NCBI GenBank assembly: GCA_014647935.1
Contig: BMQD01000001.1
Location: 496,001-560,000, forward strand
Source of the DNA: Planomonospora parontospora
GTDB taxonomy: Bacteria; Actinomycetota; Actinomycetes; Streptosporangiales; Streptosporangiaceae
Length of the DNA: 64,000 nt
Direction: 5' to 3'
Made by a program: the position numbers and the translations under genes. Positions 39,770 to 49,200 of the stretch are shown piece by piece. The notes under the pieces were generated by a model, which made no database searches, was not told the DNA's origin, and saw nothing but the letters and a program-made list of their open reading frames with translations. Position 1 is the first letter of the stretch. Each line of letters opens with the position of its first letter.

Positions 39770-40518
39770 TGGGCAAGGCCGCACGGGACCAGTCGGCCCG
39801 TGACCGGATCAAGGCGCAGCGCGAGGCGGAGCGGAAGCAGGAGCAGCGCAAGCGCATGACGACCATCGCGACCGTGGTGGTCGTCGCGCTGGCCGCCGTC
39901 GGCGCGGGCTGGTGGTACTCCATCCAGAGCGGTCAATCCGAGGAGACCACGACGGCGCTGGCTCCGATCACCGTCCAGAGCGACGGATCGGTCGTCATGG
40001 CCAAGGCCGGCGTGGACAAGCCGGTGCTGGACGTCTACGAGGACTTCCAGTGCCCGATCTGCCGGGAGCTGGACAAGACCAGCGGCCCGACCGTCAAGAA
40101 CCTGGCGGCCGAGGGCAAGGTCAAGGTGGTGTACCACCCCATCACGATCTTCGGTGAGGGCGTCGTCCGGGACAACTCCGTCCGCGCCGGGGCCGCGGCC
40201 CGCTGCGTGCCCGACGGCAGGCAGTGGATGGCCTACCACGACAAGCTCTTCGAGGAGCAGCCCCCGGAGACGGTCGAGGGCTTCAAGACCGGCGAACTGG
40301 TCGAGTGGGGCAAGGAGGCCGGGGTCACCGCCCCGGGCTTCGAGCAGTGCGTCACCTCGCAGCAGCACGCCAAGGCGCACGCCGACTACTCGAACGCGCA
40401 GATCGAGAGCGCGCAGATCCAGGGGACGCCGACGCTGAAGCTCAACGGGACGGCGCTCGGCAACGAGGCGTTCAACCCGTCGCAGCTGCGCCAGGCGATC
40501 CTCGATGCCGCCAAGTAG
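39769..40518 (+). CDS. membrane-anchored DsbA-family thiol oxidoreductase
   Basis: The 249-residue protein has a basic cytosolic start, one membrane anchor (about 31-50), and an extracytoplasmic thioredoxin-fold domain with the active site CPIC in YEDFQCPICRELDK and the cis-Pro loop QGTPTLKLNG. It should make or isomerise disulfides in exported proteins. Another Cys pair (AARCVPDG and EQCVTS) is present, as in actinobacterial DsbA-like enzymes. It is joined to the MauE-like gene (TGATG). Confidence 0.92.
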   Translation: MGKAARDQSARDRIKAQREAERKQEQRKRMTTIATVVVVALAAVGAGWWYSIQSGQSEETTTALAPITVQSDGSVVMAKAGVDKPVLDVYEDFQCPICRELDKTSGPTVKNLAAEGKVKVVYHPITIFGEGVVRDNSVRAGAAARCVPDGRQWMAYHDKLFEEQPPETVEGFKTGELVEWGKEAGVTAPGFEQCVTSQQHAKAHADYSNAQIESAQIQGTPTLKLNGTALGNEAFNPSQLRQAILDAAK

Positions 40519-40544
40519 CGCGTGACACGGTAACGTCACCTGAC

Positions 40545-41693
40545 ATGCCCCTCGCCTCGATTCCCAGCCCCTCCCAGGGGGTCTGGCACCTCGGCGTAAT
40601 CCCGATCCGGGCCTACGCACTGTGCATCGTGCTCGGCGTCATCGTCGCCGTCATCATGAGCGAACGCCGCTGGCGCGCCCGTGGCGGCGAGCCCGGCACA
40701 ATGGTGGACCTCGCCGTCTGGGCCGTGCCGTTCGGCCTGGTCGGCGGGCGCCTCTACCACGTCATCACCGACTGGCAGCTCTACTTCGCGCCGGACGCGC
40801 CCAATGAGCCGATCGAGGCGCTGTTCATCTGGAACGGCGGGCTGGGCATCTGGGGCGCGGTCGCGCTCGGCGCCCTGGGCGTGTGGTTCGGCTGCCGCGG
40901 CAGGGGGATCTCCCTGACCGCGGTGGCCGACACCGTCGCCCCCGGCATCGCGGTGGCCCAGGCCATCGGGCGCTGGGGCAACTACTTCAACCAGGAGCTG
41001 TTCGGCAGCCCCACCGACCTGCCGTGGGGCCTGGAGATCGACCCCGACCGGCCGGGCACGGTGCCGGGTGAGGACACCTACCACCCCACGTTCCTGTACG
41101 AGTCGATCTGGGACCTCGGCCTGGCCCTCGTGCTGATCTGGGCGGGCCGGAGGTTCGCCCTACGGCACGGCCGGGTGTTCGCGCTCTACGTGGCGGGCTA
41201 CACCGTCGGCCGCTTCTGGATCGAGGGCCTGCGGGTCGACACCGCCCACCACATCCTGGGTCTGCGGCTCAACCAGTGGACCTCGATCGTCCTGTTCCTC
41301 GCCGCGCTCGCCTACTTCTGGTGGGCCCGGAACAGGACCGACGAGGAGCTGGTCGGGACCGGGGCCGGAGCGGACGCGGAGGCCGCGGCGGCCGGTGGGG
41401 AGCCGGCGGACCCGGCGCACCCGTCCGACGAGGCCGACGAGGACGGCGGTTCCGCCGGCGATCCGGCGGAGCGGGCCGATCTCGCGACGGCGTCGGGAGA
41501 GCGGGACGGGTCCGAGGACCCGGAGGACCCGGTCGACCCGGCGCACCCCTCCGACCAGGCCGACGAGGACGAGGAGAGCGGCGGGACGCAGAAGCCCGGG
41601 AGGTCCCCGGCGGCGCCGGTCACCGGCCACACCGCCGAAGAGGCGGCCGGGGAGTCCGGCGGGGAGGCCGGCCGGGAGAAAGAGAAATCGTGA
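40545..41693 (+). CDS. lgt: prolipoprotein diacylglyceryl transferase
   Basis: Lgt attaches diacylglycerol to the lipobox Cys of prolipoproteins in the membrane. The 382-residue protein has seven helices and the signature AIGRWGNYFNQELFG (residues about 142-156) with the essential Arg and Glu, plus GGRLYHVITDW. Residues from about 267 are a long acidic tail in which DPAHPSD[E/Q]ADED occurs twice. TAACGT lies 8 nt before the ATG with no ribosome site, so a leaderless mRNA is possible. The stop overlaps the next start (GTGA). Confidence 0.95.
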   Translation: MPLASIPSPSQGVWHLGVIPIRAYALCIVLGVIVAVIMSERRWRARGGEPGTMVDLAVWAVPFGLVGGRLYHVITDWQLYFAPDAPNEPIEALFIWNGGLGIWGAVALGALGVWFGCRGRGISLTAVADTVAPGIAVAQAIGRWGNYFNQELFGSPTDLPWGLEIDPDRPGTVPGEDTYHPTFLYESIWDLGLALVLIWAGRRFALRHGRVFALYVAGYTVGRFWIEGLRVDTAHHILGLRLNQWTSIVLFLAALAYFWWARNRTDEELVGTGAGADAEAAAAGGEPADPAHPSDEADEDGGSAGDPAERADLATASGERDGSEDPEDPVDPAHPSDQADEDEESGGTQKPGRSPAAPVTGHTAEEAAGESGGEAGREKEKS

Positions 41694-42409
41694 GCGGCGA
41701 CGGCTCGCGCAAGCGCGCCGAGATCCACCACGAGCACCGCGACGTCAACGGCGGCTGGCTCCGGCCGTCGGTGTTCGGCGTGATGGACGGGCTCGTCTCC
41801 AACTTCGCCCTCATCGCGGGGGTGGCCGGCGGCAGCGACGACACGGGGGTCGTCATCCTGGCCGGGATCGCCGGACTGGCGGCGGGCGCGTTCTCCATGG
41901 CGGGAGGGGAGTACGTCTCCGTGGCCAGCCAGCGGGAGCTCGCCCTCGCCGAGATCGACGTCGAGCGGCGCGAGCTCCAGCGCCATCCCGAGGCCGAGGA
42001 GGAGGAGCTCGCGCAGATGTACGAGGCGCAGGGGATCGACCCCGAGCTCGCCGCACAGGTGGCCCGGCAGGTCTCACGCGACCCCGGCAGGGCGCTGGTG
42101 GTGCACACCCGCGCCGAGCTGGGCGTCGTCCCGGACGACCTGCCGTCACCGTGGGTCGCCGCCGTCTCGTCGTTCCTGTCCTTCGCCGTGGGCGCGCTCC
42201 TGCCGCTCCTGCCGTACCTCCTGGGGGTCACCAGCCTGGTGGTCTCGGCGGTGGTCTCCTGCCTGGCCCTGTTCGGCGCGGGCGTTCTGGTCTCGCGGGT
42301 CACCGCCCGCAGCTGGTGGTACAGCGGACTGCGCCAGTTCGCGGTGGGCTCGATCGCCGCGGCGCTGACGTTCGGCCTGGGCAACCTCCTGGGGGGGATG
42401 GCACTGTGA
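41690..42409 (+). CDS. VIT1/CCC1-family iron/manganese transporter
   Basis: The 239-residue protein has five helices and the family pattern: HHEHRDVNGGWLRPSVFGVMDGLVSNFALIAG split over helix 1, GAFSMAGGEYVSVASQRE in helix 2, and a Glu-rich cytosolic segment (RHPEAEEEELAQMYEAQG) that binds metal in the family. Members move Fe(II) or Mn(II) out of the cytosol. The GTG overlaps the lgt stop and its own stop overlaps the next gene, so all are translated together. Confidence 0.92.
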   Translation: MSGDGSRKRAEIHHEHRDVNGGWLRPSVFGVMDGLVSNFALIAGVAGGSDDTGVVILAGIAGLAAGAFSMAGGEYVSVASQRELALAEIDVERRELQRHPEAEEEELAQMYEAQGIDPELAAQVARQVSRDPGRALVVHTRAELGVVPDDLPSPWVAAVSSFLSFAVGALLPLLPYLLGVTSLVVSAVVSCLALFGAGVLVSRVTARSWWYSGLRQFAVGSIAAALTFGLGNLLGGMAL

Positions 42410-43560
42410 CGACTCCGGCTCCCGGCCGCAAGCGCCGCCGCACCTCCGGCCGCCGCGCCCCCGGCGAGCACCCCCCTGCCGAGCACCCCCCCGCCGGGCA
42501 GCGTCCCGCGGGGCCTCCCGCGGCGCCTCCAGCGGAGCGGCGCCCTCCGGCCGCGCCGTTCCCGCAGGGGGAGCGGTTCCCCGCCGCGGGACCGTACTCC
42601 CCGGCCGCACCGTATCCGGCGGAGCAGTACCCCGCCGCCGGACACGCCCCGGTGGAACCCGCCCCCGCCCCCGCCGAGCCCGCCTCGGCCGAGCCGGGCA
42701 CCGCCGAACGAGCCTCCGGGCGGCGCTCCTCGGCGATGCGCTCGGCGAAGCGGTCCGCCAAGCCGTCCCCGAGACGCGACTCCGCCGAGGAGCCGGAGGG
42801 GATCCTCGGCCGGCTGGAGGCCTGGGGCCTGAGTCCCGTCCAGCAGAAGCTGGTGCTGGGCGGCGCCTGGACGGCGGCCGCGGCGGCGGTCATCGGCGCG
42901 CTGCTGCTCGCCATCGCCGCCATCGGCAACGACTACGTGCCCGAGCCGCCCGCCGCCGACACCGGGACCGCCGCGTCCCAGCCCAGGCCCGCCGCCTACC
43001 GGGGCTGGCCCTCCTCGAAGGTGTTCGCGCCGATCGCGCAGAGCAAGGCCGACCCGCTGCTGCTGCCCCTGAAGGACGTCTTCGCCGAGAAGACCCTGAC
43101 GGAGGGGCGGATCACGCTGAGGCTGACGGGCACCAAGCTCGACGTCGCCTGCGCCGAGGCGGTGTGGGGACGGACCCTGACGGACCGGCTGGCCCAGGCG
43201 GGGTGCACCCAGGCCCTGCGGGGGACCTACACCAGCGCGGACCGGCGCTACGTCGCCCAGTACACCCTGTTCAAGCTCCGGGACGCCGCCTCCGCCGACG
43301 GGCTGGTGAGCTCTCTGGCCACCCTGCACCGGGGCGGCTGGGTCCGGCCGGTGGATCCGGCCCGGCCGCTCTTCACGGCGGACGGGCACAGCGAGGGCAG
43401 CGGCCACGCGATGGGGCACTACGCCGGGCTGGTCTGGATCGGGCGTGCGGACGGCGCCGAACCCGACGCCAAGGACGACTTCGTCTCCCTGTCCCTGGCG
43501 GTAAGGGGCGCGGAGAAGGCCGTGTTCCGGCGCGTCGTCGCGGTGGCGCCGACTCCCTGA
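42406..43560 (+). CDS. membrane-anchored protein of unknown function, paralogue 1
   Basis: The 384-residue protein has a long basic Pro/Ala-rich cytosolic region (residues 1-135), one membrane helix (about 152-172), and an extracytoplasmic domain of about 200 residues. That domain carries CAEAVWGR, then AGCTQALRGTYTSADRRYVAQYTLFKL: two Cys that may pair, and a motif shared with the next gene. No enzyme signature is seen. It is coupled to the VIT1 gene (GTGA). I know no named family. Confidence 0.7.
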   Translation: MTTPAPGRKRRRTSGRRAPGEHPPAEHPPAGQRPAGPPAAPPAERRPPAAPFPQGERFPAAGPYSPAAPYPAEQYPAAGHAPVEPAPAPAEPASAEPGTAERASGRRSSAMRSAKRSAKPSPRRDSAEEPEGILGRLEAWGLSPVQQKLVLGGAWTAAAAAVIGALLLAIAAIGNDYVPEPPAADTGTAASQPRPAAYRGWPSSKVFAPIAQSKADPLLLPLKDVFAEKTLTEGRITLRLTGTKLDVACAEAVWGRTLTDRLAQAGCTQALRGTYTSADRRYVAQYTLFKLRDAASADGLVSSLATLHRGGWVRPVDPARPLFTADGHSEGSGHAMGHYAGLVWIGRADGAEPDAKDDFVSLSLAVRGAEKAVFRRVVAVAPTP

Positions 43561-43690
43561 CGGCGCGTCGTCGCGGTGGGCCGGCCCCCGCCGCCGCAGC
43601 GGTCGCGGTGGCGCCTGCTTCCCGACGGCGCATCGTCGCGACGGCTCCGGCCTCCCGTCGCCGCAGCGGTCGCGGTGGGCCAGCCTCTCG
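43528..43690 (+). repeat. imperfect tandem repeat derived from a gene end
   Basis: CGGCGCGTCGTCGCGGTGG at 43528-43546 (inside the gene) recurs exactly at 43561-43579 and, with two changes, at 43626-43644. The second and third copies head units of about 65 bp that also share a GCAGCGGTCGCGGTGG block. The array fills most of the gap before the second paralogue. Confidence 0.75.
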
Positions 43691-43786
43691 CGGCACGGCG
43701 AGCGGACGGGCCCGCCGGCGGCCCGGTCCGGAGGCGTCCGCGGACCGCCGCCGCAGGCCGCCCGCACCCCGGTAAGCTCGGTGCCC

Positions 43787-44404
43787 ATGCGCAAGTGGAT
43801 CGCCGTGGCCGCCGCAGCCGTCGTCGCCGCCGCCGGGACGGCGTCCTGGTGGCTGCTGCGCGAGGAGGCCGGCGTGCGGCCGACGACCTTCCGGAGCGAG
43901 CTGAACACCGCCCACTACGCCCCGATCGCCACCCGCGCGCTCGACCCGGAGCCGCTGACCGCCGCCGAGGTCTTCCCCGCCGGGCAGGTCGCCTCCGGCG
44001 GGATCACACTGGCGGGCGGAAGCCCCGAGTCCCTGGCCGACTGCGCCTCGGCCGTGTGGGGGAGCGCCGAGGCGGCCGTCGCCGGATGCACCCAGGCACT
44101 GCGGGCCGGTTACACCTCGGCGGACGGCCGGATCGCCGGGCAGTTCCTCATCTTCAACCTGGCCGACTCCGCCGCCGCCGACCGGCTCGTCACAGCGCTC
44201 GGCCGCGACGGCTTCGTCCGGCCGGCGTCCGGCCTCCCCGAGGCGTTCGACGGCGCCCGGGGCTGGGCCCAGGCCAGGGCCCTGGGCCACTACGTCACCG
44301 TGAGCTGGGTCGCGCCCGCGGGACCGGGGGCCGGAGTGGACCTGACCCACCCGCAACTGGCCGTCGACGGCCTCGGCTTCGCGGTCCAGCAGCGGCTGGT
44401 GTGA
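43787..44404 (+). CDS. secreted or anchored protein of unknown function, paralogue 2
   Basis: The 205-residue protein has an N-terminal signal or anchor helix (residues 5-23) and a domain homologous to that of the preceding gene: CASAVWGS, then AGCTQALRAGYTSADGRIAGQFLIFNL. The two Cys keep the same order. It lacks the long Pro-rich cytosolic part of paralogue 1. TAAGCT lies 8 nt before the ATG and no ribosome site is seen, so it may be leaderless; a GTG two codons earlier is an alternative start. Confidence 0.7.
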   Translation: MRKWIAVAAAAVVAAAGTASWWLLREEAGVRPTTFRSELNTAHYAPIATRALDPEPLTAAEVFPAGQVASGGITLAGGSPESLADCASAVWGSAEAAVAGCTQALRAGYTSADGRIAGQFLIFNLADSAAADRLVTALGRDGFVRPASGLPEAFDGARGWAQARALGHYVTVSWVAPAGPGAGVDLTHPQLAVDGLGFAVQQRLV

Positions 44405-44438
44405 TCCTGCCGTCCCGCCTGCGGGGCCGGCGGCGGTC

Positions 44439-46013
44439 TCAGCGCTGCGGTCCGTCGGCGGCCGGTGCGGCGAGGGAGGCCGCCACCGCGGCGGGCAGCC
44501 CGGCCAGGCGGCAGGCGGGCAGCTCCAGCACGGTGACGTCCGCGGACCAGGGAGCGGCCTCCGCGACGACGGCCTTCGCCTGCTTCTTGGTCAGGTCGCC
44601 CCGCTCCCTGATGAGGGCCTCGCGCCAGGTGTTGGCGAGCTTGCCGTGGGCGTTGTCGAGGATCCGGCGCAGGACCCGCTCCTGCGCGGACCCGGGGAGC
44701 GGACGCCGTACGGCGTCGACGGTCCGGCCCGTCACGGTCAGCTCGTAGACGCAGGACAGCGGCCCGGCGGGCGGGTCCTCCGCGGGCGCGGCCGTCCAGG
44801 CCCGGACGCGGCGGGCCCGGGTGGCGAGCAGGAGGCGGGGGAGCGCGGACTCCATCCCGGCCGGTACGGCCACCGCGACCTCGGCGGGATCGGCGGCGTA
44901 TGGCTTGGCGAGCCAGGTCGAGAGGCGGGCCCGGGGGATCCGCGGCAGGGTGTCCCGCGGCCACTCCCCGACGAGCACGGCGGGGGAGAACCCTGCGGGC
45001 CCGTCCGCGGTCAGGTCGGGGGCGACGTCGGCGGGCCGGGACTCGACGGACTGGGGGCCGTGGGTGTAGATGGCCGCGCCGAGCCCGTCGACGCGGGCGG
45101 CCACGGCGGGCCACGTCTTCGTCGTGGGGCGCAGGACGTACAGGTCGGCGGCGGAGCCGATGGCCTCGGCGCCGTGGTAGCGGTTGAAGTCCGGGTAGAT
45201 CGCCTCGCTGACCAGGTTGAGGGCCGAGAGCGCCTGCTGCACCTTCAGCGCCAGCGCCGGGGTGCGCTCGCCGGCGCCGTACGCCAGCAGGATGCGGCCG
45301 TGCTCCCGGTCGGCGATCCCCTCGGCGGCGCGGGCGGCGAACAGGCCGATGCCCTCCGGCGTGTACGGCGGGTCGGTGACGGCCAGGTCGGCCCAGCCCT
45401 GCACGGAGGCGGGCAGTCCCAGGCGCAGGTCGGCCCAGCGGGTGCGGACCTGCACCCCGAGCCGCTCGGCCTGCCCGGCGATGTAAGCCAGGATGCGCTC
45501 GTCGACGTCCACCACGGCCACCTCGGCGTCCGGGCGCAGCAGCGCGGTCGCCAGCGAGGTCAGGTCGTGGTCGCCCACGCACAGGATCCGCGCCCCGGGC
45601 AGCCAGAACCGGGCGTCCAGCAGCAGCGCCCGCCGGACCACGGTCTCGGCGGTCGCGGCCACGTGGTCCAGCGCCTGGCGGCCCCGGGGGGCCTCGGCGA
45701 CCAGCTCTTCCATCCGGGCCAGGAGTTCGGTGTGCCCGCTGAGCAGGTGGGCCACCGGGTCGGCGGGACCGTGCGGGGCGGCGGACAGGCCGGGGAGCGG
45801 CTCGCGGAGCCGGAACCGGTCGCCGGAGCGTTCCAGCCCGGCCTCGGCCTCGGTCTCGCGGAGCAGGGCCTCGATCGCCCGCCGGGACGTCGCGGTCTCG
45901 CGGACCAGGTCGGCCAGCGTCCACCACCTGCCGTCGCCGAGCAGCGCCAGCGCCGTCCGCAGCCGCCTGCCGTCCACGCCCGCGTGCCGGAGCAGCTCCT
46001 CGATCCCGTTCAT
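44439..46013 (-). CDS. branched-chain polyamine synthase-like protein (BpsA family)
   Basis: The 524-residue protein has an N-terminal winged-helix-like part (LRTALALLGDGRWWTLADLVRETATSRRAIEALL) and a Rossmann/methyltransferase-fold core with ARILCVGDHDLTSLA, VVDVDERILAYI and TDPPYTPEGIGLF, the pattern of N4-bis(aminopropyl)spermidine synthase. That enzyme adds aminopropyl groups from decarboxylated SAM to spermidine. A long C-terminal extension (from about 360) is not part of the archaeal enzyme. It stands alone, convergent with paralogue 2. A DNA or small-molecule methyltransferase is the alternative. Confidence 0.75.
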   Translation of the reverse strand: MNGIEELLRHAGVDGRRLRTALALLGDGRWWTLADLVRETATSRRAIEALLRETEAEAGLERSGDRFRLREPLPGLSAAPHGPADPVAHLLSGHTELLARMEELVAEAPRGRQALDHVAATAETVVRRALLLDARFWLPGARILCVGDHDLTSLATALLRPDAEVAVVDVDERILAYIAGQAERLGVQVRTRWADLRLGLPASVQGWADLAVTDPPYTPEGIGLFAARAAEGIADREHGRILLAYGAGERTPALALKVQQALSALNLVSEAIYPDFNRYHGAEAIGSAADLYVLRPTTKTWPAVAARVDGLGAAIYTHGPQSVESRPADVAPDLTADGPAGFSPAVLVGEWPRDTLPRIPRARLSTWLAKPYAADPAEVAVAVPAGMESALPRLLLATRARRVRAWTAAPAEDPPAGPLSCVYELTVTGRTVDAVRRPLPGSAQERVLRRILDNAHGKLANTWREALIRERGDLTKKQAKAVVAEAAPWSADVTVLELPACRLAGLPAAVAASLAAPAADGPQR

Positions 46014-46287
46014 GGTCCCCCACCCTAGAGGAACGCCCGCCTGACGGACGGTGACGAGGGGGCCGGGCCGGGAGAGGTCTGGACCACTGCCTCCCGGCGG
46101 GCAGGAATACCGGCTCCGACCTGCTCGTTAGGCGAAAAGGATTAATCCGCAGCAAATAGCTGCGACCTGGACCGGGTAGGCAGGTTTCCGACAGGGTACG
46201 GTAACCTCTACTCACCACGCAGCAGGGCCAACGTCGTCCCTTTGCTTGTTTCCACACGAAGCAGAAGAAGACGACGGGAGGGATTCA
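46014..46287 (+). promoter_or_regulatory. gltB upstream region
   Basis: No gene is seen. Between about 46115 and 46165 the DNA is clearly richer in A and T (GCGAAAAGGATTAATCC, GCAAATAGC). TACGGT at 46197-46202 is a -10 candidate, giving a leader of about 80 nt. A GTTTC/GTAC pair near 46184-46199 weakly recalls nitrogen-regulator half sites but does not fit their spacing. GGGAGG before the gltB ATG is the ribosome site. Confidence 0.4.
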
Positions 46288-49200
46288 ATGCCTGCTGCCC
46301 ACCTCGGTTTTCCCGAGCCCCAGGGCCTCTACGACCCCGCGCACGAGCACGACGCCTGCGGTGTCGCCATGGTGGCGGACGTCGCCGGACGACGCAGCCA
46401 CGACATCGTCGCCAAGGCTCTGACGGCGCTGTGCAATCTCGATCACCGGGGGGCCCAGGGTAGCGAACCGGACACCGGTGACGGTGCCGGCATCCTGACG
46501 CAGATTCCTGACACGTTCCTGCGCGCGGTGGCCGCCGAAGCCGGTCTCCGCGAGCTGCCCCCCGCGGGTTCCTACGCCGCCGGCACGGCCTTCCTGCCGA
46601 CCGACGCCGAGGCACGCGAGACCGCCGAGCGGATGATCGAGGAGATCGCCGCGGAGGAGGGCCTGACCGTCCTCGGCTGGCGCGACGTCCCGGTCGACCC
46701 GACCCTCCCGGGCCCCAGCGCCCGCGCGGTGATGCCGTTCTTCCGCCAGCTCTTCGTCTCCTCCCCGGGCGGCGAGTCCGGCCTGGAGCTCGACCGGCTG
46801 GCCTTCTGCCTGCGCAAGCGGGCCGAGCACGAGGCGGACGTCTACTTCCCCTCGCTGTCGTCGCGCACGATCGTCTACAAGGGCATGCTCACCCCCGGCC
46901 AGGTCGAGCCGTTCTTCCCCGACCTGAGCGACGAGCGCTACGAGACCGCGATCTCCCTGGTCCACTCGCGCTTCTCCACCAACACGTTCCCGTCGTGGCC
47001 GCTGGCGCACCCCTACCGCTACGTCGCCCACAACGGCGAGATCAACACGGTCAAGGGCAACCGCAACTGGATGCGCGCCCGCGAGGCGATGCTGGAGACC
47101 GCTAACCTCCCCGGCGACCTGGCGCGGCTGTTCCCCATCTGCGACCCCGACAGCTCCGACACCGGCTCCTTCGACGAGGCGCTGGAGCTGCTCCACCTCG
47201 CGGGCCGTACGCTGCCGCACGCGGTGCTGATGATGATCCCCGAGGCGTGGGAGAACCACACCGAGATGGACCCCGCGCGGCGGGCGTTCTACGAGTTCCA
47301 CTCCTCGCTGATGGAGGCCTGGGACGGCCCGGCCTCGATCACCTTCTCCGACGGCACGCTGGTCGGCGCGGTCCTCGACCGCAACGGCCTGCGCCCCGGC
47401 CGGTTCTGGGTCACCGACGACGGCCTCGTCGTGCTGGCCTCCGAGGCCGGCGTGCTCGACATCGAGCCCGAGCGGGTCGTCCGCAAGGGCCGCCTGCAGC
47501 CGGGCCGGATGTTCCTGATCGACACCGCCCGCGGCAAGATCATCGAGGACGACGAGATCAAGGCGGAGCTCGCCGCCGAGCTGCCCTACGCCGAGTGGCT
47601 CCACGCCGGCCTGGTCCGCTTCGAGGAGCTGCCCGCCCGCTCCCGCGAGATCCCGACCCACGAGGCGCTCGTCAAGCGGCAGCAGACCTTCGGCTACACC
47701 GAGGAGGAGCTGCGGATCATCCTGTCGCCGATGGCGAGGACCGGCGCCGAGCCGATCGGCTCGATGGGCACCGACACCCCCGTCGCCGTGCTCAGCGAGA
47801 AGCCCCGGCTGCTGTTCGACTACTTCAGCCAGCTGTTCGCGCAGGTCACCAACCCGCCGCTGGACGCCATCCGCGAGGAGCTCGTCACCTCCCTGGCCAG
47901 CACGATCGGTCCCGAGGGCAACCTGCTCGACCCGGGCCCGGCCTCCTGCCGCCAGCTGGTCCTGCCGTACCCGGTGATCGACAACGACGAGCTCGCCAAG
48001 ATCATCCACATCAACGACGAGGGCGCCCTCCCCGGCTTCCAGCCGTACGTCGTCTCCGGCCTGTACGAGGTCGCGGGCGGCGGCCAGGCGCTGGTCCGGC
48101 GCCTGACCGAGATCCGGGCCGAGGTCTCCGCGGCCATCGCCGGCGGCGCGCGGATCATCGTGCTGTCCGACCGGGGATCCTCCGCGGAGCTCGCCCCGAT
48201 CCCGTCGCTGATGCTCACCGGCGCGGTCCACCACCACCTGATCGCCGAGAAGACCCGGACCCGGGTGGGCCTGGTCATCGAGACCGGCGAGGCCCGCGAG
48301 TGCCACCACATGGCGCTGCTGATCGGGTACGGCGCCGGGGCGGTCAACCCCTACCTCGCCATCGAGACCGTCGAGGACATGGTCGACACCGGCGTGCTGA
48401 AGGTCGACCGGCACAAGGCCGTGCGCAACCTGATCAAGGCGTACGGCAAGGGCGTGCTGAAGGTCATGTCCAAGATGGGCGTGTCCACCGTCGCCTCCTA
48501 CACCGGCGCGCAGATCTTCGAGGCGCTCGGGCTCGGCCAGGAGGTCGTCGACACCTGCTTCGCCGGGACCACCTCCCGCCTGGGCGGCGTCGGCTTCGAC
48601 GTCCTGGCGCGCGAGACCGCCGAGCGGCACCTGCGGGCCTACCCGCGTGTGGAGAACGCCCACCGCCGGCTGGAGGTCGGCGGCGAGTACCAGTGGCGCC
48701 GCGAGGGCGAGCCGCACCTGTTCAACCCCGAGACCGTCTTCAAGCTGCAGCACGCCACCCGCACCCGCCGCTACGAGATCTTCAAGGAGTACACGGGACT
48801 CGTGGACTCCCAGGCGGAGCGGCTGATGACGCTGCGCGGGCTGTTCCGGTTCAGGGACGGCGTACGCGAGCCGGTCCCCATCGACGAGGTCGAGCCGGTC
48901 AGCGAGATCGTCAAGCGGTTCTCCACCGGCGCGATGTCGTACGGCTCCATCTCCGCCGAGGCGCACGAGACGCTGGCGATCGCGATGAACCGGCTGGGCG
49001 GCAAGTCCAACACGGGTGAGGGCGGCGAGGACCCCGAGCGCCTCTACGACCCGGCCCGCCGCTCCTCGATCAAGCAGGTGGCCTCCGGCCGCTTCGGCGT
49101 CACCAGCGAGTACCTCGTCAACGCCGACGACATCCAGATCAAGATGGCCCAGGGCGCCAAGCCCGGCGAGGGCGGCCAGCTGCCCGGCCACAAGGTCTAC

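Noticed and set aside
46184-46206. Possible GlnR box upstream of gltB
   Set aside because: GTTTC and GTAC/GTAAC half-site words are present, but the spacing and the second half site do not match the known GTnAC-n6-GAAAC form.
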